This document shows, piece by piece, positions 12,382 through 25,563 of a stretch of 64,000 nucleotides of DNA. Below the pieces are notes generated by a model that ran no database searches, was not told the DNA's origin, and saw only the letters and a program-made list of their open reading frames with translations. The number at the start of each line of letters is the position of its first letter. Within the stretch, counting starts at the first letter, position 1. Made by a program: the position numbers and the translations under genes. This stretch comes from Amoebidium appalachense (Eukaryota > Ichthyosporea). Location of the stretch: positions 930,001-994,000 of the forward strand of contig CAVNZM010000014.1 of NCBI GenBank assembly GCA_963693365.1. The letters run 5' to 3'.

Positions 12382-13145
12382 AGAGTTTGGGTGTGCTGAG
12401 TTTGTTGTGTAGCTTTGTTGTTTAATTTTATGTTAAAAGATATTTATTTCAAGCGGTAGCATGGGAACTTTTATTTCAAACGACATTATGGGGTGTTGAT
12501 ATAGTAATTTGTTTCAAAGTTAGTCTAGCTGCTGTGCGTTGTTTTTTTCTTATCGTTTTATCTTATCGTGATCACATTTTATGTAATGTGTGGCTACACA
12601 TATCAAAAATTATGTTTATCAAAGGAAAGCATTGCAATATCACTAATAATTATAGGTGCCGTTTTGGCTGAGGCGTGGGCGCCTCATGAGGCGTGGGCGC
12701 GCCAGCCAATGGTGTATGGAGTGCCTGTACAATATTGAAAGCAAAATAAAAAAAATTGAAAATAATGATTTGAGTGTTTGTCATTACATGCATAGAATGG
12801 GTGCTCTGTATAGTATCATGGCAACTTTGAACGCCTCCCCCCCCCCCCCCCTCTCTACCCAGCTATTTTGAGTCCCGACACAACCCCTCCACTCCCTCCC
12901 CCCCCCCCCCCCCCTCAACACACACAAACACACACACACACACACACACAGTATTAACGGTAACTTCCTACGAAACTCCCCCCCGCCCCTCCCTCCCTCC
13001 CCCCCCCTCCCCCCCCCCCCACTCCAAACACATACATACACATAATCATGGCCCATGGGCCAAATTGATGTTCTTACAGTCGGATATAATACTACTGCGA
13101 TTTAGGTTCAATATCTTCTAGTATACTTTAGGTGGCCGTCCCCGT

Positions 13146-13196
<51 letters not shown>

Positions 13197-13480
13197 TATG
13201 TCATTTTACGGATTTATGGAAGATTAACTTGTTGCCTACGTTCAATCGGTTGGGTGATGTGAATGTTTGATGCAACTTGGGTGCCCCTAAATTAGTCGAA
13301 TGCTCGCACACAATATGCACTCATGGATGGGTTCCCAGAGTGTCGTTGTTTGCACTCAATTATGATGCATATCATGTCTTTGTGTGTGCCACCGTCCTCA
13401 TAGAGTGCATGTGTGGTCGTGGGTTCAAATCATGCAGGTAAGTGTCTCCACGCTGTGTGTCTGTTGCGCATGCGCGGTGA
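12382..13480. other. intergenic: p62 3' flank, C runs and a long G homopolymer
   Basis: An AATAAA-type signal lies near 12744 in an A-rich stretch. A 13-base direct repeat (GAGGCGTGGGCGC) occurs twice at about 12670-12700 as part of a small palindrome. C-rich and CA blocks fill 12835-13025, and 13147-13195 is an uninterrupted run of about 49 G. No coding potential is seen. Confidence 0.6.
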
Positions 13481-13581
13481 GTGTGCGTGCGTGTGTGTGT
13501 GTGTGTGTGTGCGCGTGCGCGCGCGCGCGTGTGTGTGCGTGTGCGTGTGCGTGTCTGTGTGTGCGTGTGTGCGTTTGTGCG

Positions 13582-13627
<46 letters not shown>

Positions 13628-13947
13628 TGTCCGTGTGCACCCTTGTGAAAGATTGTGTGCATTTTAAAACTCCATAAATATAGTGTGTGTCTGCGCGAGC
13701 GCGAACTCCGGTGTGTGCGCACCGTGCATGATATGTGAGCAGCCTCAAACATGTGCCCCTGCTTGTGCACGTGTTTCACGCACACGTGCAAATTGTGCTG
13801 GTGAAGTTTTGCATCTGACGTTTTTGTGTCCGGTCAATTAAGTGTGTACATAGGTGGCGTGTGCACGTGCTTGCGGAGTGATGTGAGGGATCTGAAAACA
13901 CCGTATTTGCTCAGATGTGCATGCAATTTTGTGTGTGAGTGTGTGTA

Positions 13948-13999
<52 letters not shown>

Positions 14000-14100
14000 C
14001 GTGCGTGCGTGCATCACGGTGTGTGTGTGTGTGTCTGTGTGTGCGTGTGCGTACGTGCGTGCATGTGTGTGTGTGCGCATGTGCGTGCGTGCGTGTGGTA
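13481..14100 (+). repeat. GT-rich microsatellite block
   Basis: Interrupted (GT)n with GC interruptions occupies 13489-13630 and 13930-14100. On the minus strand these are CA arrays, matching the orientation seen in introns and flanks of plus-strand genes, and they adjoin the probable minus-strand gene that follows. Confidence 0.85.
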
Positions 14101-14624
14101 CTGCACTCGCAATCTTGCACTCTTCGCTGTGCTTCTGTGTTTGTGTATGTGCCATAAAAAAAATTGTGCTTCAGCAGGCGGATGTATAGTTGAAATGTGT
14201 TGGGTGTACGTAGAAAGGAGAGGTGGGAAGGGTAGGGGGGAAGCGGAGGGGAGGGGAGGAGGCTTTTTGGAGAGAAGGCCTTGGGAGGAGGGGGAGAGAG
14301 GGGCGAGAGCCTCGAGCTCACAAAATCCTGTCCCATTTGGCAGATAACTGCCGCTGTGACATTCATTTTGTAAGTTTCCGAGGTTGAAAAGCTAGCTGCC
14401 TTGATTCTTTATTTGCCTTTTTCTGTGTACTTTCAAAACTTTCAAACGTGGAACTTCATAATCATTGAATTTCACTGTCTTCTCTTCTTTATCATAAGTT
14501 AGAGGTTAATGTTTACTATTAATATTAGCATTCCGGGCCACAAAGCTCCATAAGTTCTATTTTTAGTACACATACAAAATGATGCATGCACTATTACATG
14601 TACGGCAATTTTCTTTCGTGGCAT

Positions 14625-16778
14625 TCATTCACTAAAAATGGAATAGAGTTGATGATGAGGTGCTGTCCTCACGACAGTGTCACAGTGTTGTTTAATAATG
14701 AATACCCTTCTTGCCGCACATAAAGAATATATTTCGAGACAGAGGCTATAAAGCAGAAACAAAAAAATGAGCAGAAAATAACCAGCAAAGATGGATGCAG
14801 GCAAAAATACGAAAATGTCATCCAAAAAACGCCAAAATAGCACCACCCTGGTGAGCACAGCCAGCCCCACTTCCCCTGCACTATCTCAGTGTCTGTGGTG
14901 CAGTTCAATGAATCGAACGGGGCACCGAAAACCGAGGGATGGATGGGGCTCTCAGCTAGAGTCCAGTGGTTATCAGAACACTGGAAGAAAGTTGACCCTC
15001 CAAGAAATGTGCCGGTGACAACGATGAAAAGTAAAAGCACAAGTGTCAGCATGCGCAATGCATATGGAAAGCGACAGAAACATCCCGCCCATGTGGACGG
15101 TGCGCATGCACGATGGGTGGGGTGTAGGCCGGTGGGGGGACTCCTTTCAATGGTGGGCAAGTGCTGCTAGCGCTGGTGGCTGTGTATGCGGGCGGAAGGG
15201 TTGCAGAGGCAAGCGTCTTACCATGGTCGTCATCATCTACATTGCAAGGCATCGTGACCGCGTGCTTGGGGCAGTTGCATGGGCTACGCGCCTCAACATC
15301 CCGGATGATGTTGACCATGTTGAAGGTGATGGACACCGTCGGTGACTCAGAAGAGTTGGAATAGGTTCAGCGTACGTATGTATACTATATGGTTGAGCTG
15401 TAAAGTGAACAGCAACGGGAGAGAATGCGCTTTTTATGTGGCGAAAACTGTTCAAACATAAACAAAACTGCAAGGCTTAGCTCCAAGGCGAGTCCCGAAG
15501 ATCGAGGCACTGGCAGGTTTGCGCAATCAAGTACCTGATTTGGCTTATGACCACGCACTTATTACTTGTAATAGATTCTCCTGGTAGAACATGTTGTTCT
15601 TGAAGATGATGAACTGAACCAGGCCTACAAGCAAGTTGTACACTACACAGTGTGACGATCGATTCTTCAGCATAATACTCAGCAGTGTTGTTGTTATGTT
15701 TACCCCTTGCAAAGGACAATGATAACTGCAATTGCAGGTGCATAGAATGGCCACAGCACCAAACAACTGGAAATTCTATGGGTGCAGGTTGATTGGCGAA
15801 TTGCAGCCCCGCTACCCGTGGACATCATCATCGGGCCAACAACAGTCAGTGATGGCTGCAACCACCAGCCGAAAAAAGCGCCCCACCGGCTCATGCACAA
15901 ACATTTCGGTTCACACGTGTCGAGGTTGTCGAACAGGATAGCCATCCGGTATGCCCTGCGTTAGCGTAGCACTAGTGATCGGGAATATTCGAGATATTCG
16001 GGATAAACTGGTGGATAGGTTCACAATAGATCAGGATAGATCTAGAAGAGTCTAGAAGATTCTATTGGAGTGTTTTGATTGGTAGCGACTAGATCCATAG
16101 CGGCGGGTAGACCAATCGGGAATGGTATGTAACATTCCAGTGAGCCAGACCACAAGTATATAAAGGTCCCGGCGGGCCAGTCAATGCAAGTCAGCAAATA
16201 ATAAAGTCTCACAGAGAAACCTCTAAGTTACAGAGGTGACTAACACGTTAAGGGAGAGACGGTGCGGACGATGCGCTACACACCAGGCAAAAGGGCCCGA
16301 GGGGAGGGGGAGAGGAGAGGGGGACAGGGGGAGGGGGGCGGGGGGGCCGAGGGGGGGGAGGGGGGGGGAGGGGGGAAGAGGAGGGGGGAAGAGGTGAAGG
16401 GGGGAGAGAAATAATGAGAGAAGAGACGGAGAGAGAGACAGAGAAGTTTGGGATGAGAGAGAGAGAGGGGAGGGGGGGGGGGAGAGAGAGAGTGAGAGAA
16501 CGAGAGACTCAAAGAGGAAGAGGAAGAGATGGAAGACTCACTTACACACGTAGAGAGGGAGGGGGGAAGGAGAGGTGAAGTGGGAGAGGGAGAGGCAAAG
16601 GGAAGGGGTGGGAAGAGTTAGGGGGGGGAGTAGGGATAAAGGGGAGAGCAGAGGAGAAGGGATGGAGGGAGGCAGAGAGAGAGAAAGACTAGCCAACGTG
16701 AGGTAGGTGAAAAACCAAAGGTTAGTTCCCCAGAGGCTAAACATGCAGCCCAGGCTCCGGCAACTGTGTGTGTGTGTG

Positions 16779-16842
<64 letters not shown>

Positions 16843-17226
16843 CGTGCGTGCATGCGTGCACCGTGAGTGCGTGCGTGCGTGCGTGCATGCGTGCATGTGT
16901 GTGCGTGTGCGTGTGTGTGTACGGTGCGTGCATGTGTGAAACTGTGTGTGTGTGTGTGTGTGCCTGTGTGCGTGCGTGTGCGCGCGCGGTGTGTGGTGTG
17001 TTTGTGGGGGGGGGGGAGGGGGGGGAGGGGGGGGGAGGGGGGAGGGGAAGCTGGCTCTATAACGCTGAGCAGTCTGTAAGAAGAAGTTGAGAGAGCGGAC
17101 AGAGGGTAATTGACCAGAACAAAATTGCGCAAAAAGAGGAAAAATTAAAAGCTCAGAAAAACACTTACCCAAGAGGTAGAAAACTATCCATGTTGCCGTG
17201 CTAGGGTTGACAAAGCCGCAACACAA
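14625..17226 (-). CDS. probable multi-pass membrane protein, LAPTM4/5-like, with PPxY motifs (tentative model)
   Basis: On the minus strand, 17226-17168 encodes CCGFVNPSTATWIVFYLLG and ends at a GTAAGTG donor. It continues after a CACACAG acceptor near 16765 as VAGAWAACLASGELTF, resembling the Cys-rich start and first membrane helix of LAPTM lysosomal proteins. Further exon-like pieces at about 15945-15545 hold hydrophobic segments (PFYAPAIAVIIVLC, CVVYNLLVGLVQFIIF), and 15336-15046 encodes two PPAY motifs (ATLPPAY, GVPPPAYTPP) before TGA. LAPTM proteins end in PPxY motifs that recruit NEDD4 ligases, so order and content fit. More hydrophobic exon-like segments at 15055-14625 lie beyond that stop and may be a second gene or a different 3' end. 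Exon joins are not fixed and the start codon was not found. G and GT runs on the plus strand here support minus-strand transcription. Confidence 0.4.
15976..16245 (+). mobile_element. solo-LTR-like segment (possible retrotransposon remnant)
   Basis: This roughly 270-base interval can be read as starting TG and ending CA. It has a repeated TCTAGAAGA motif (about 16039-16060), a TATATAAAG box at 16157-16165 and AATAAAG at about 16200, in the order of a promoter and polyadenylation signal within an LTR. No flanking duplication, primer-binding site or internal domain is recognisable, and only one copy is in the window. It could instead be a TATA promoter of an unannotated plus-strand transcript. 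Confidence 0.3.
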
Positions 17227-17920
17227 CCCCGGGGCCAGTGATGGAAAGGAGGTCGATCGAGGGGTTCAGCCGGGATAGGGCTGGTGGGTCAAAGTTTGGG
17301 GCCGGGGGGGGGGGGAGAGAGGGGGGGGGGGGGGGGCTCTACTATTGCTTGTGGCGAAACTGTTCTGAGGCGTGTTTGTCTCCGTGAATGATTCACCACT
17401 TGAACAGAAACTGCGACGGTGTGCTTATTGCAAAGAAACGTATATATGCATGTCTGCGCACGGCGGATGTCGCAAACAAGCCAATGCTCGGTAGATGCAT
17501 ATGAGGCGTACGTACGCGGCCACAACAACGTAAACGCGTATGTACAAGACGGACAGAACGGTGTGTGTGCGCAACGGTTTGCGAAACCACGCTAGCGCTG
17601 TGGACGATGTTGGGTTGTCGGGCCGGAGTTGTTGTCTTTCTGGACAGTAAAGCAGCAGTGTAGTAGCGACTAAAGATACAGTTCTTTTTCCAGAACAAGA
17701 AGCAAGGGGCCAACTTTGCAGTCAGACTTCCTCTTTAGGCTTTCCCCTTCCCTCTTGCTAGGTTCTTTTTTTCACTCCATTTCTGCTTCACCCCCCCCCC
17801 CCCCTCCCCCTCCCCTCAACCCCACCCCACCACCTCCCCCCTTCTCCTCCCCCCTCCCCCCCCCCCTCTTTTTTTAATCTGCCCTGTCTTCATTCTTCTG
17901 TCCTCTCTCCCGTCACCCGC
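17227..17920. other. intergenic between divergent genes
   Basis: Contains G-rich tracts (17305-17336), otherwise balanced sequence, then C-rich tracts at 17791-17868 just before the mannosyltransferase start codon. The switch from G-rich to C-rich on the plus strand coincides with the change in gene orientation. Confidence 0.5.
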
Positions 17921-18690
17921 ATGTCTTTTCGTGGTGTGCGTGTGCGCTGTGGGCCGGCCATGGCCCACACCACGGTGGAGAGGCTCATGGAGGACATGCC
18001 TACCTCGGCAACCGTGAGACGTAGGCCGGGCCTGTTTTCGGGGTAAGTAACGTGGTGCATGACGTACAGGCACATGTTATTGATTCACTGACAGACACAA
18101 GGGCACACAAGCTTGCACACACAAAGGCTTATACGGACAAAGGTTCTCGCGTACAGGCATGTACACACGTTATCATTCCTTGTGTGCAGTGCACGGCTGC
18201 GTACGCAGAGTGACGGAAGCACACACATGCACATTGGCACACAAGGCCATGTACGTGCACGTGCTCAACCTCAAATACACACGTGCATAGACGTGGCACA
18301 GTCCTGCAAACCCACTGTCCTTGCGTCTTGCACGCAGACACGCGCCAGCCCAAGCATCTTTTGTGCAGACACATCATCAGAACAAGGCACATACTGTTCA
18401 GGCATGTCTGTGCGTACACACACTTTCACCTGCACACAGGCACACACGTGTGCATCAGTCGAGGCACCTACACACGCAACGCACGTGTGTACGTGGTGCC
18501 ACGTAACGAGCACCTGGTTTGGGGGGTTTCACACATGCACACATCTGGAGAAAGTCACGTGAAGCAGTTATTTCGGCATACTGGCACATACACGTAGACA
18601 CACACCTACACACACCCACACTCACCCAAACACACGTGCACGCACCGCGCGCGCGCACTTACGCACACACCCACGCGTGCGCGCGTGCAA

Positions 18691-18772
<82 letters not shown>

Positions 18773-19367
18773 AGTCACACTCCCTCACCCACTCACATAC
18801 AAAAGGCACACATGCGCACCAGCAAATAAACCGGCTGGCACACTCGCACAAACACATACTCGAGGCTGTGTCCCTCCCCCTTCCCCTCCCCCCTCCCCCT
18901 CCCCTTCCCCCCCTCCTCTCCCCCCCCCCCTCCCCCCGCCCCCCGGCGCCTTGGTCACCTCCACTACTCAACTGCAAGTTTTTATTCCTTTTTTAACCTA
19001 CCTACTCCGGCCGTTTCAGTGGAATTCTTACACCCGCCGGACTTCCGTTTACATATTTTTTTTTCACAAACTAACCCCCTCCCCCCTCCCCCCCTCCATA
19101 CACGTCCCCTCTTTATCTCTCTCTCTCACCCTCCTTCTCCATATCTCCCTCCCTCCGACCCACCCTCCCTTCCCACTTCCTGCCCCCCTCCCCCCTCCCC
19201 CCTCTCCCCCCCCCCCCCCCCCCCACGCGCCTTTTTTTCCCCCCAAGACGCTGCATGGTGTTCTGTGCGCAGGTATCTGTTCTTCTTGTGGGCATGACGT
19301 TGTTTGCTGCCGGCCTTTTGAGCAATGTCAGAGCCTCACAGCTCCAACAGTATCACAACTTAGTAAC

Positions 19368-19407
<40 letters not shown>

Positions 19408-19828
19408 TTCATCCTGTTTTCACCCTTTCCTCACAACCACATGCACACACAAACACACGACAGCACATATGCACACACATTAACAGAAGTATTGATTATT
19501 TCTCTTAGGTCAACTGTTTAACTTGCGGCCATGTAAGCCATATGGTGGCAGTACAGATGTAGAGTTCCTCAACCCTTGCCATGTGTGTGTAGGCATATCG
19601 TTCAGCACTGTGGACCCTTTGCCCGCACTGACATTTATCCACATAATTGTATTTAATGAGAGAGCAAAAGCAACATCAGTATTGGCAACGAACGACAACA
19701 TTAGCCATGCTTTTGCGTAAGATCAGGAAAACAAGTGGGGGCAAACGACAGGAAAGGGCACAAATAAGTCATTGAATAATCCAACACATATCCACGTGAT
19801 TGCCCTAATGATAGGCAACACACACACA

Positions 19829-19874
<46 letters not shown>

Positions 19875-20375
19875 CCAAACACACAGGCACAGGGATACGC
19901 GCCCACCCACCCACCCACCCACACACATACCCATGGCATACACAAAGACACGACACACACAGACAAGACATACATGCGAACATGGACATGTGCACACTAT
20001 CACACAGACACACAACACGCACACCCTGTCTCGTTATACCTATTACTATTTTCTTGCTTTTCACCCACGCCAATCTTATCTTCACCATCCCACCTCCACA
20101 CACCCTTCTACGTATTTATTCAACCCATGCCACCTTCCACCCCCTTCCACCCTTTTCCACCCACAGAACCACGCCCATGACGGGGATGGACAAACCACCC
20201 CCCACGGGACACGCAGCAATCCCCACCACCACCTCAAGAGTGCAATATGTTATCTGGTGGACCTGTCAGACCCCACCCATGTGTCGGACATGAAAAAGGC
20301 GCTGCATTATCTCGACAGGAACTATCTCTTTGCTTTTCCACACACCGTCATTATCTTTGTATGTGCTTTAAACAG

Positions 20376-20412
<37 letters not shown>

Positions 20413-20513
20413 GCCCCCTCCCCCCCCCTCTTTTTTTTAGATATACACACGCATACACATACACGCATGTGCGCGCACACACCCACGAATGCATGCCCGC
20501 GCGCGCGCACACG

Positions 20514-20589
<76 letters not shown>

Positions 20590-21031
20590 ATTTACGGCAG
20601 ATCCCGACTGCCGGTTCCATGTATGGTTTCCATGCACCATCACGACCACTCTCCATGTACATCCTTGTAGTATATGCACCACATGATATGTGTTCTGCAG
20701 TGTGCAGTATATAGCAGGCGCCATGAAACCTATGGTATTCGGTATGCAAGATGGAGTATATACCACACGATGTCGTATGCAATATACAATATGTACATTG
20801 CACTGTTTAATTGCTCAACTGTGTTTTTTTCGGGGGACATCTATTTCTCATGGACCGGGTGGGACCTATACTAATTGGGCATTGGTACCCACTGGCGGTC
20901 TTAATTTTTATCATTCCCCCCCCCCCCCCCCCGCTCTACTAATGATGCATACTTTCTGTGTGTGCTTTGCAATATATGCACCATGGTTTCTGTCGTGAAC
21001 GAGTACTTACCTATTTTTTAACGCATTCTAA

Positions 21032-21075
<44 letters not shown>

Positions 21076-22518
21076 AAAAAAAAAAAAAAGTACCCCCAAG
21101 ACACGTCAAACACGGAGAAGCACAAATCGATTCTTCGATCGGTGGCCCGAGTGGACTTTCAGAGGGTCGATCTGCCCGTGCCAAAGGTGTGTTCTGACTG
21201 GTTGTTAGCACGTGATGTGGTGAATGGTGTGTGTTTTTCTGTGGGAAAGGTGGGGTTTTTTTATTGGTGTGATCCCTTTCTTCTCTCTCTCTCTCTCTCC
21301 TCACCCGAGGATGGCTCTGCTTAATATGCATACTATTTATGTGCGGTCTGCTCTCTGCATTGTGTTGTTCATCGTGTATGTGCACTTCGTCCTCTATGAC
21401 CATCCCCCCCCCCCCCCCCCCCCCCCCCTTCTCCCCACCTAGCCTCCCTTTTTTTAAGGTTATCCCTGTCGCTGATATCTTTTGTTCATACCTGTGCTAT
21501 GTTTCCACCCTACTCGGTTGTTGTGGTTGTTGCGTTTAATTCTTGAGGTTGATATGTGTGTGTGGGTGGGTGGGTGGGTGGGTGGGTTGCCAGTGATGGC
21601 TTGGGGTGGGTGGGTGGGTGTATTTGGGGGGGAAAAAAGAAAAAGTGTATAGTAGGTGTTCGGATGATTTGCAGGGCAAAACAGATTCTGTATTAGCGAT
21701 TGTATATATGTATATCGATAACTCACATTCCCTCGCTCTGTTTTTCTGTTTTTTTTTATTTTTTTAAGGGGCTGGATGGGACTGAGAGGTGTCGGCACCA
21801 AGATTTCAGCTTGAGAGACTGCAGGGTGGCTCGGTTCTGGACTGGGCCCGTCCTGGACCACCTCAGACACTATGAGTATGAATCCTTAAATAAATAATGA
21901 TAAATTATAAATGAACCAAAAAGAAGTCGAGAGAGGTTAATGTAATAATCATATAGAGAACGGAAAATGATGGGAAGAAAATAGGAACGTTCAAAGTTTT
22001 TTAGACACTGACATCCCTGTTCCTATAGGTTTTTTAAAGAATTTATATTATCTTCCCCCCCGTTTCCTCCCCTTAATTGAAGTTAAGAGTTTAACCTCCA
22101 CTGATATCTAATACTTTCCCCCGTTGCTTCCTCCGAGGTACGACACATGGAGGTGTAATGGAAAGAAGGTTAAATGGATTTCCAGGATAGTTTTCATTCA
22201 TTTCCTTCTTCCATTATCGTGTCCCCTTAGGTGTTTGTACTTACTAAAGAACCTCTTTTTTCATGATTTTGACTCTAACCCAATGGGTGGACGGGTGCAG
22301 CTATTTTTGGCGCATGGAGCGGACATCGCTATTAGCCGGGCCTCTAATCTACGATGTGTTCGATCTGATGCACGACCACAGCCTGGGCTATGCTACAGTC
22401 GGTACCATGGGGCCAAGACTGAATAGGGGGCCAAAATGGTGGGTGTGTGGGTGTGGGCGTGTTTGGAGGGGGGGGGGGGGGGGAGGAGGAGGGGAGCAGG
22501 GGGGGGGGGGGGAGGGGG

Positions 22519-22550
<32 letters not shown>

Positions 22551-22564
22551 TGGGTGTGGGTGTG

Positions 22565-22635
<71 letters not shown>

Positions 22636-22707
22636 GTGTATGTGTCTGTGTATTTGATATTCTTTTTTGTTTGTTTGTTTTTTTCTCGGGTATTTTTTTT
22701 TTTTTGT

Positions 22708-22746
<39 letters not shown>

Positions 22747-22823
22747 GCAGGGGAAGAGGATGAGGGTGAGAGGATGTTCAGGCTGGTGGTGGTGGTGTCG
22801 GTAGTGGTGGTGGTGGGGGGGAG

Positions 22824-22864
<41 letters not shown>

Positions 22865-24600
22865 TGGGAAGGAGAGGGGAGAGAGGAAGAGATCGAAGGG
22901 GGGAATGCAAAGAGGACTGGTAGCAGTGTTGGGGTCACAGGGGGGGGGGGAGGGGAAGGGAGAAGGGGGGGTTGTGGAGGGGAGGGGGGGAGGGGGGGTC
23001 AACACGAATTCGTCTGTGCATAGCGATTGTTACAGTCCATTTCCTCGCTTTCTAACTGTGAATGACATGGTTTAGCTCCCCCCCTCCCTCCACATACACA
23101 CGCCATCTTATGCATTAGTCCTATACTAACCTTATGCATTAGTCCTATGCTAACTTTATGCATTAGTCCTATACTAACTTTATGCATTAGTCCTATACTA
23201 ACCTTATGCATTAGTCCTATACTAACCTTATGCATTAGTCCTATACTAACCTTATGCATTAGTCCTATACTAACCTTATGCATTAGTCCTATACTGACCT
23301 TATGCATTAGTCTTTCACAGCACCCCGAACACAGTGCATGGGCAAAAGGTACAACCCCCCCCCCCATGAAATTACAATAGGGAGAAAACAAAAACGAAAA
23401 AAGAAAGAAAAGGCGGAGGAATTAGGGGGGAAGAAAAAGAAAACAACAGGAGATATGCGACCGCAATATCTGCCCGCCAATAGATGAGTAGGATATAATC
23501 GCATTAGTATGTGTCTGTGCCTCTCCATGTATGGGCCCGTACCATTTCTTTATGAAGGATGATTTTTTTAAGGACAATCAGTTTCTGGGAGAAGCAGGAC
23601 GTGCACGTATGGTTAATGTGCGCACATGTGTGTGTGGGTCATGTAGGTGTGGTGATGTTGTTGTGTGTGTTTATGAACATGTGTGTGCATGTGGGTACGT
23701 GCGTGCATGTGCTGTGCGTGCATGCATGCATGTCTGTGCTTGTGTCTCTGTCTGTGTCTGTGTCTGTGTCTGTCCGTGTCTGTGTCTGTTAGTCCTAGTG
23801 TGCACATGTTGTGTGGTTGGTGATGACACCATGCACACTCCCTCAACCCCACCAAGTTTATACTCTGTAGTCACACTCACCACATGTGCACCCCCAGACA
23901 GCCACAGTAGCCTTCCCTTCTTCCTTGCCGACCACTCTGATCTGACTGCGACCAACTACACCTATCTGCTTACAAGGGTATGCGCTACACCCCAATCCCC
24001 CCTTCCCCCCCCCCCCTTTGCATGTGTCCTTCGTGTATGCGTACTTCGTACCGCGTTCCGCATTCAAACCCCCCCCCCCCCCCCCTCCCTCCCCCCCCCC
24101 CCCCAAAAAAAAAAAAAAAAAAAAAAAAAAAAAGCATCCAACCACCCCTCCTACTCCAATCCAACCTTGTGCACGCACTTACCACCACAACCCCCACACT
24201 CTGCCTATTCGATTACACCTACACCCAACTACTCATGGTGCAAGGCGTTTTCACATTACGAAACCATAGGAACAGCTCTGAACCTATCCTTTTGCTACCG
24301 CGCCATCCAAGGTGTTACCTTTTCGCTCTTGGGGCTTCGAGGCTCACTCTCTCTGAACCGACTTTCTGCTTGCCAAATGAAGTCTGTTATCCCCCCCCCC
24401 CCCCCCCCCCCTCCATCCATCCACCCTCCTTCCCACCTCCGCCCTTCATTGGAATAATCAAACGACCCCCTCGGAAGGAAACAAAACCTTCGATCTCCCC
24501 ATATCTTGATGTCCCGGCAATTATCAATTGAAGATTTCTCTCACAACCATCCTCTTAACGGCGTCCTTTTCTCGCTCTCTCATACCCCTCTCCACCATTG

Positions 24601-24636
<36 letters not shown>

Positions 24637-25317
24637 ATTTATTTATTTTTTTTGTTGCTGCCAACAAATACTATTTTTGTGTGTCTCCCACCACCACGTC
24701 CATTATATGACGTCATAGCACTAACTCTGTTTGGGCGCAGTGGAACGGCCAATCGTTCGACACATCATTTGAGGTGATGACTCCCCCTAGCCTCATCCCC
24801 CCGTTCCATCTGACAAATATGCAGCCACACATACAATCTTGCACCTTTCTCAGGATTTTCACCCACTCTCATACACCAGCGCACACTTCCAACACGACAC
24901 ACAAGCACGGGTGCCACGCACACAGACATCGGCAAAGTGCACACACGCACTCTCTCTCCCTCCCTCTCCCTCCCTTCTGTCTCCCTGTCTCTCTCTCTCT
25001 CTCTCTCTCTCCCCCCCCCCCCCCCCCCCCCCTACACACACACACCGGTGCTGTCGAAAAGCTTCCGTGTCAAAGTGAACACCACTTAGGCATCGGTGGT
25101 TTTTTGCTCCCACCGTCTTTCAAGATTCTGTCTACCGTTTTTTCTCTTTAATTTCTCTTTCCCTCACTCTGGTTCTGATTGGGGTTTTGATTTCATCTAA
25201 TCTGATTGGCTGTTTATCAGGTGGTAAGTACAGCCACATTGTTGTCTGCAGCAACGAGCCAGGCACTTGAGACCCTTACAGGCATGGGGCCCTCCTCACC
25301 CTCCTCCTCCATCCCCA

Positions 25318-25361
<44 letters not shown>

Positions 25362-25526
25362 ACTTTTTTCCTCCACCACCGACTTCTGGTATTCAGGCTC
25401 TTTTTCCTTTGTGTGTTTTCTTCTGTTTGGCTTTCGAGGGTGGGTCAGGTGCCGTGTGTGTGTGTTTGTGTTTGTGTTTGTGTTTTTTTTTTTTTTTTTT
25501 TTTCTTCTTTTTTTGTGTGTGTGTGT

Positions 25527-25563
<37 letters not shown>

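Noticed and set aside
23108-23312. Regular repeat that could be mistaken for a CRISPR array
   Set aside because: The 24-base units are head to tail with no spacers, the host is eukaryotic, and it lies inside an intron.
24245-24311. Possible extra GT15 exon (FSHYETIGTALNLSFCYRAI)
   Set aside because: It would end in phase 1, but the next supported exon at 24741 needs phase 0; joining 23977 directly to 24741 keeps frame.
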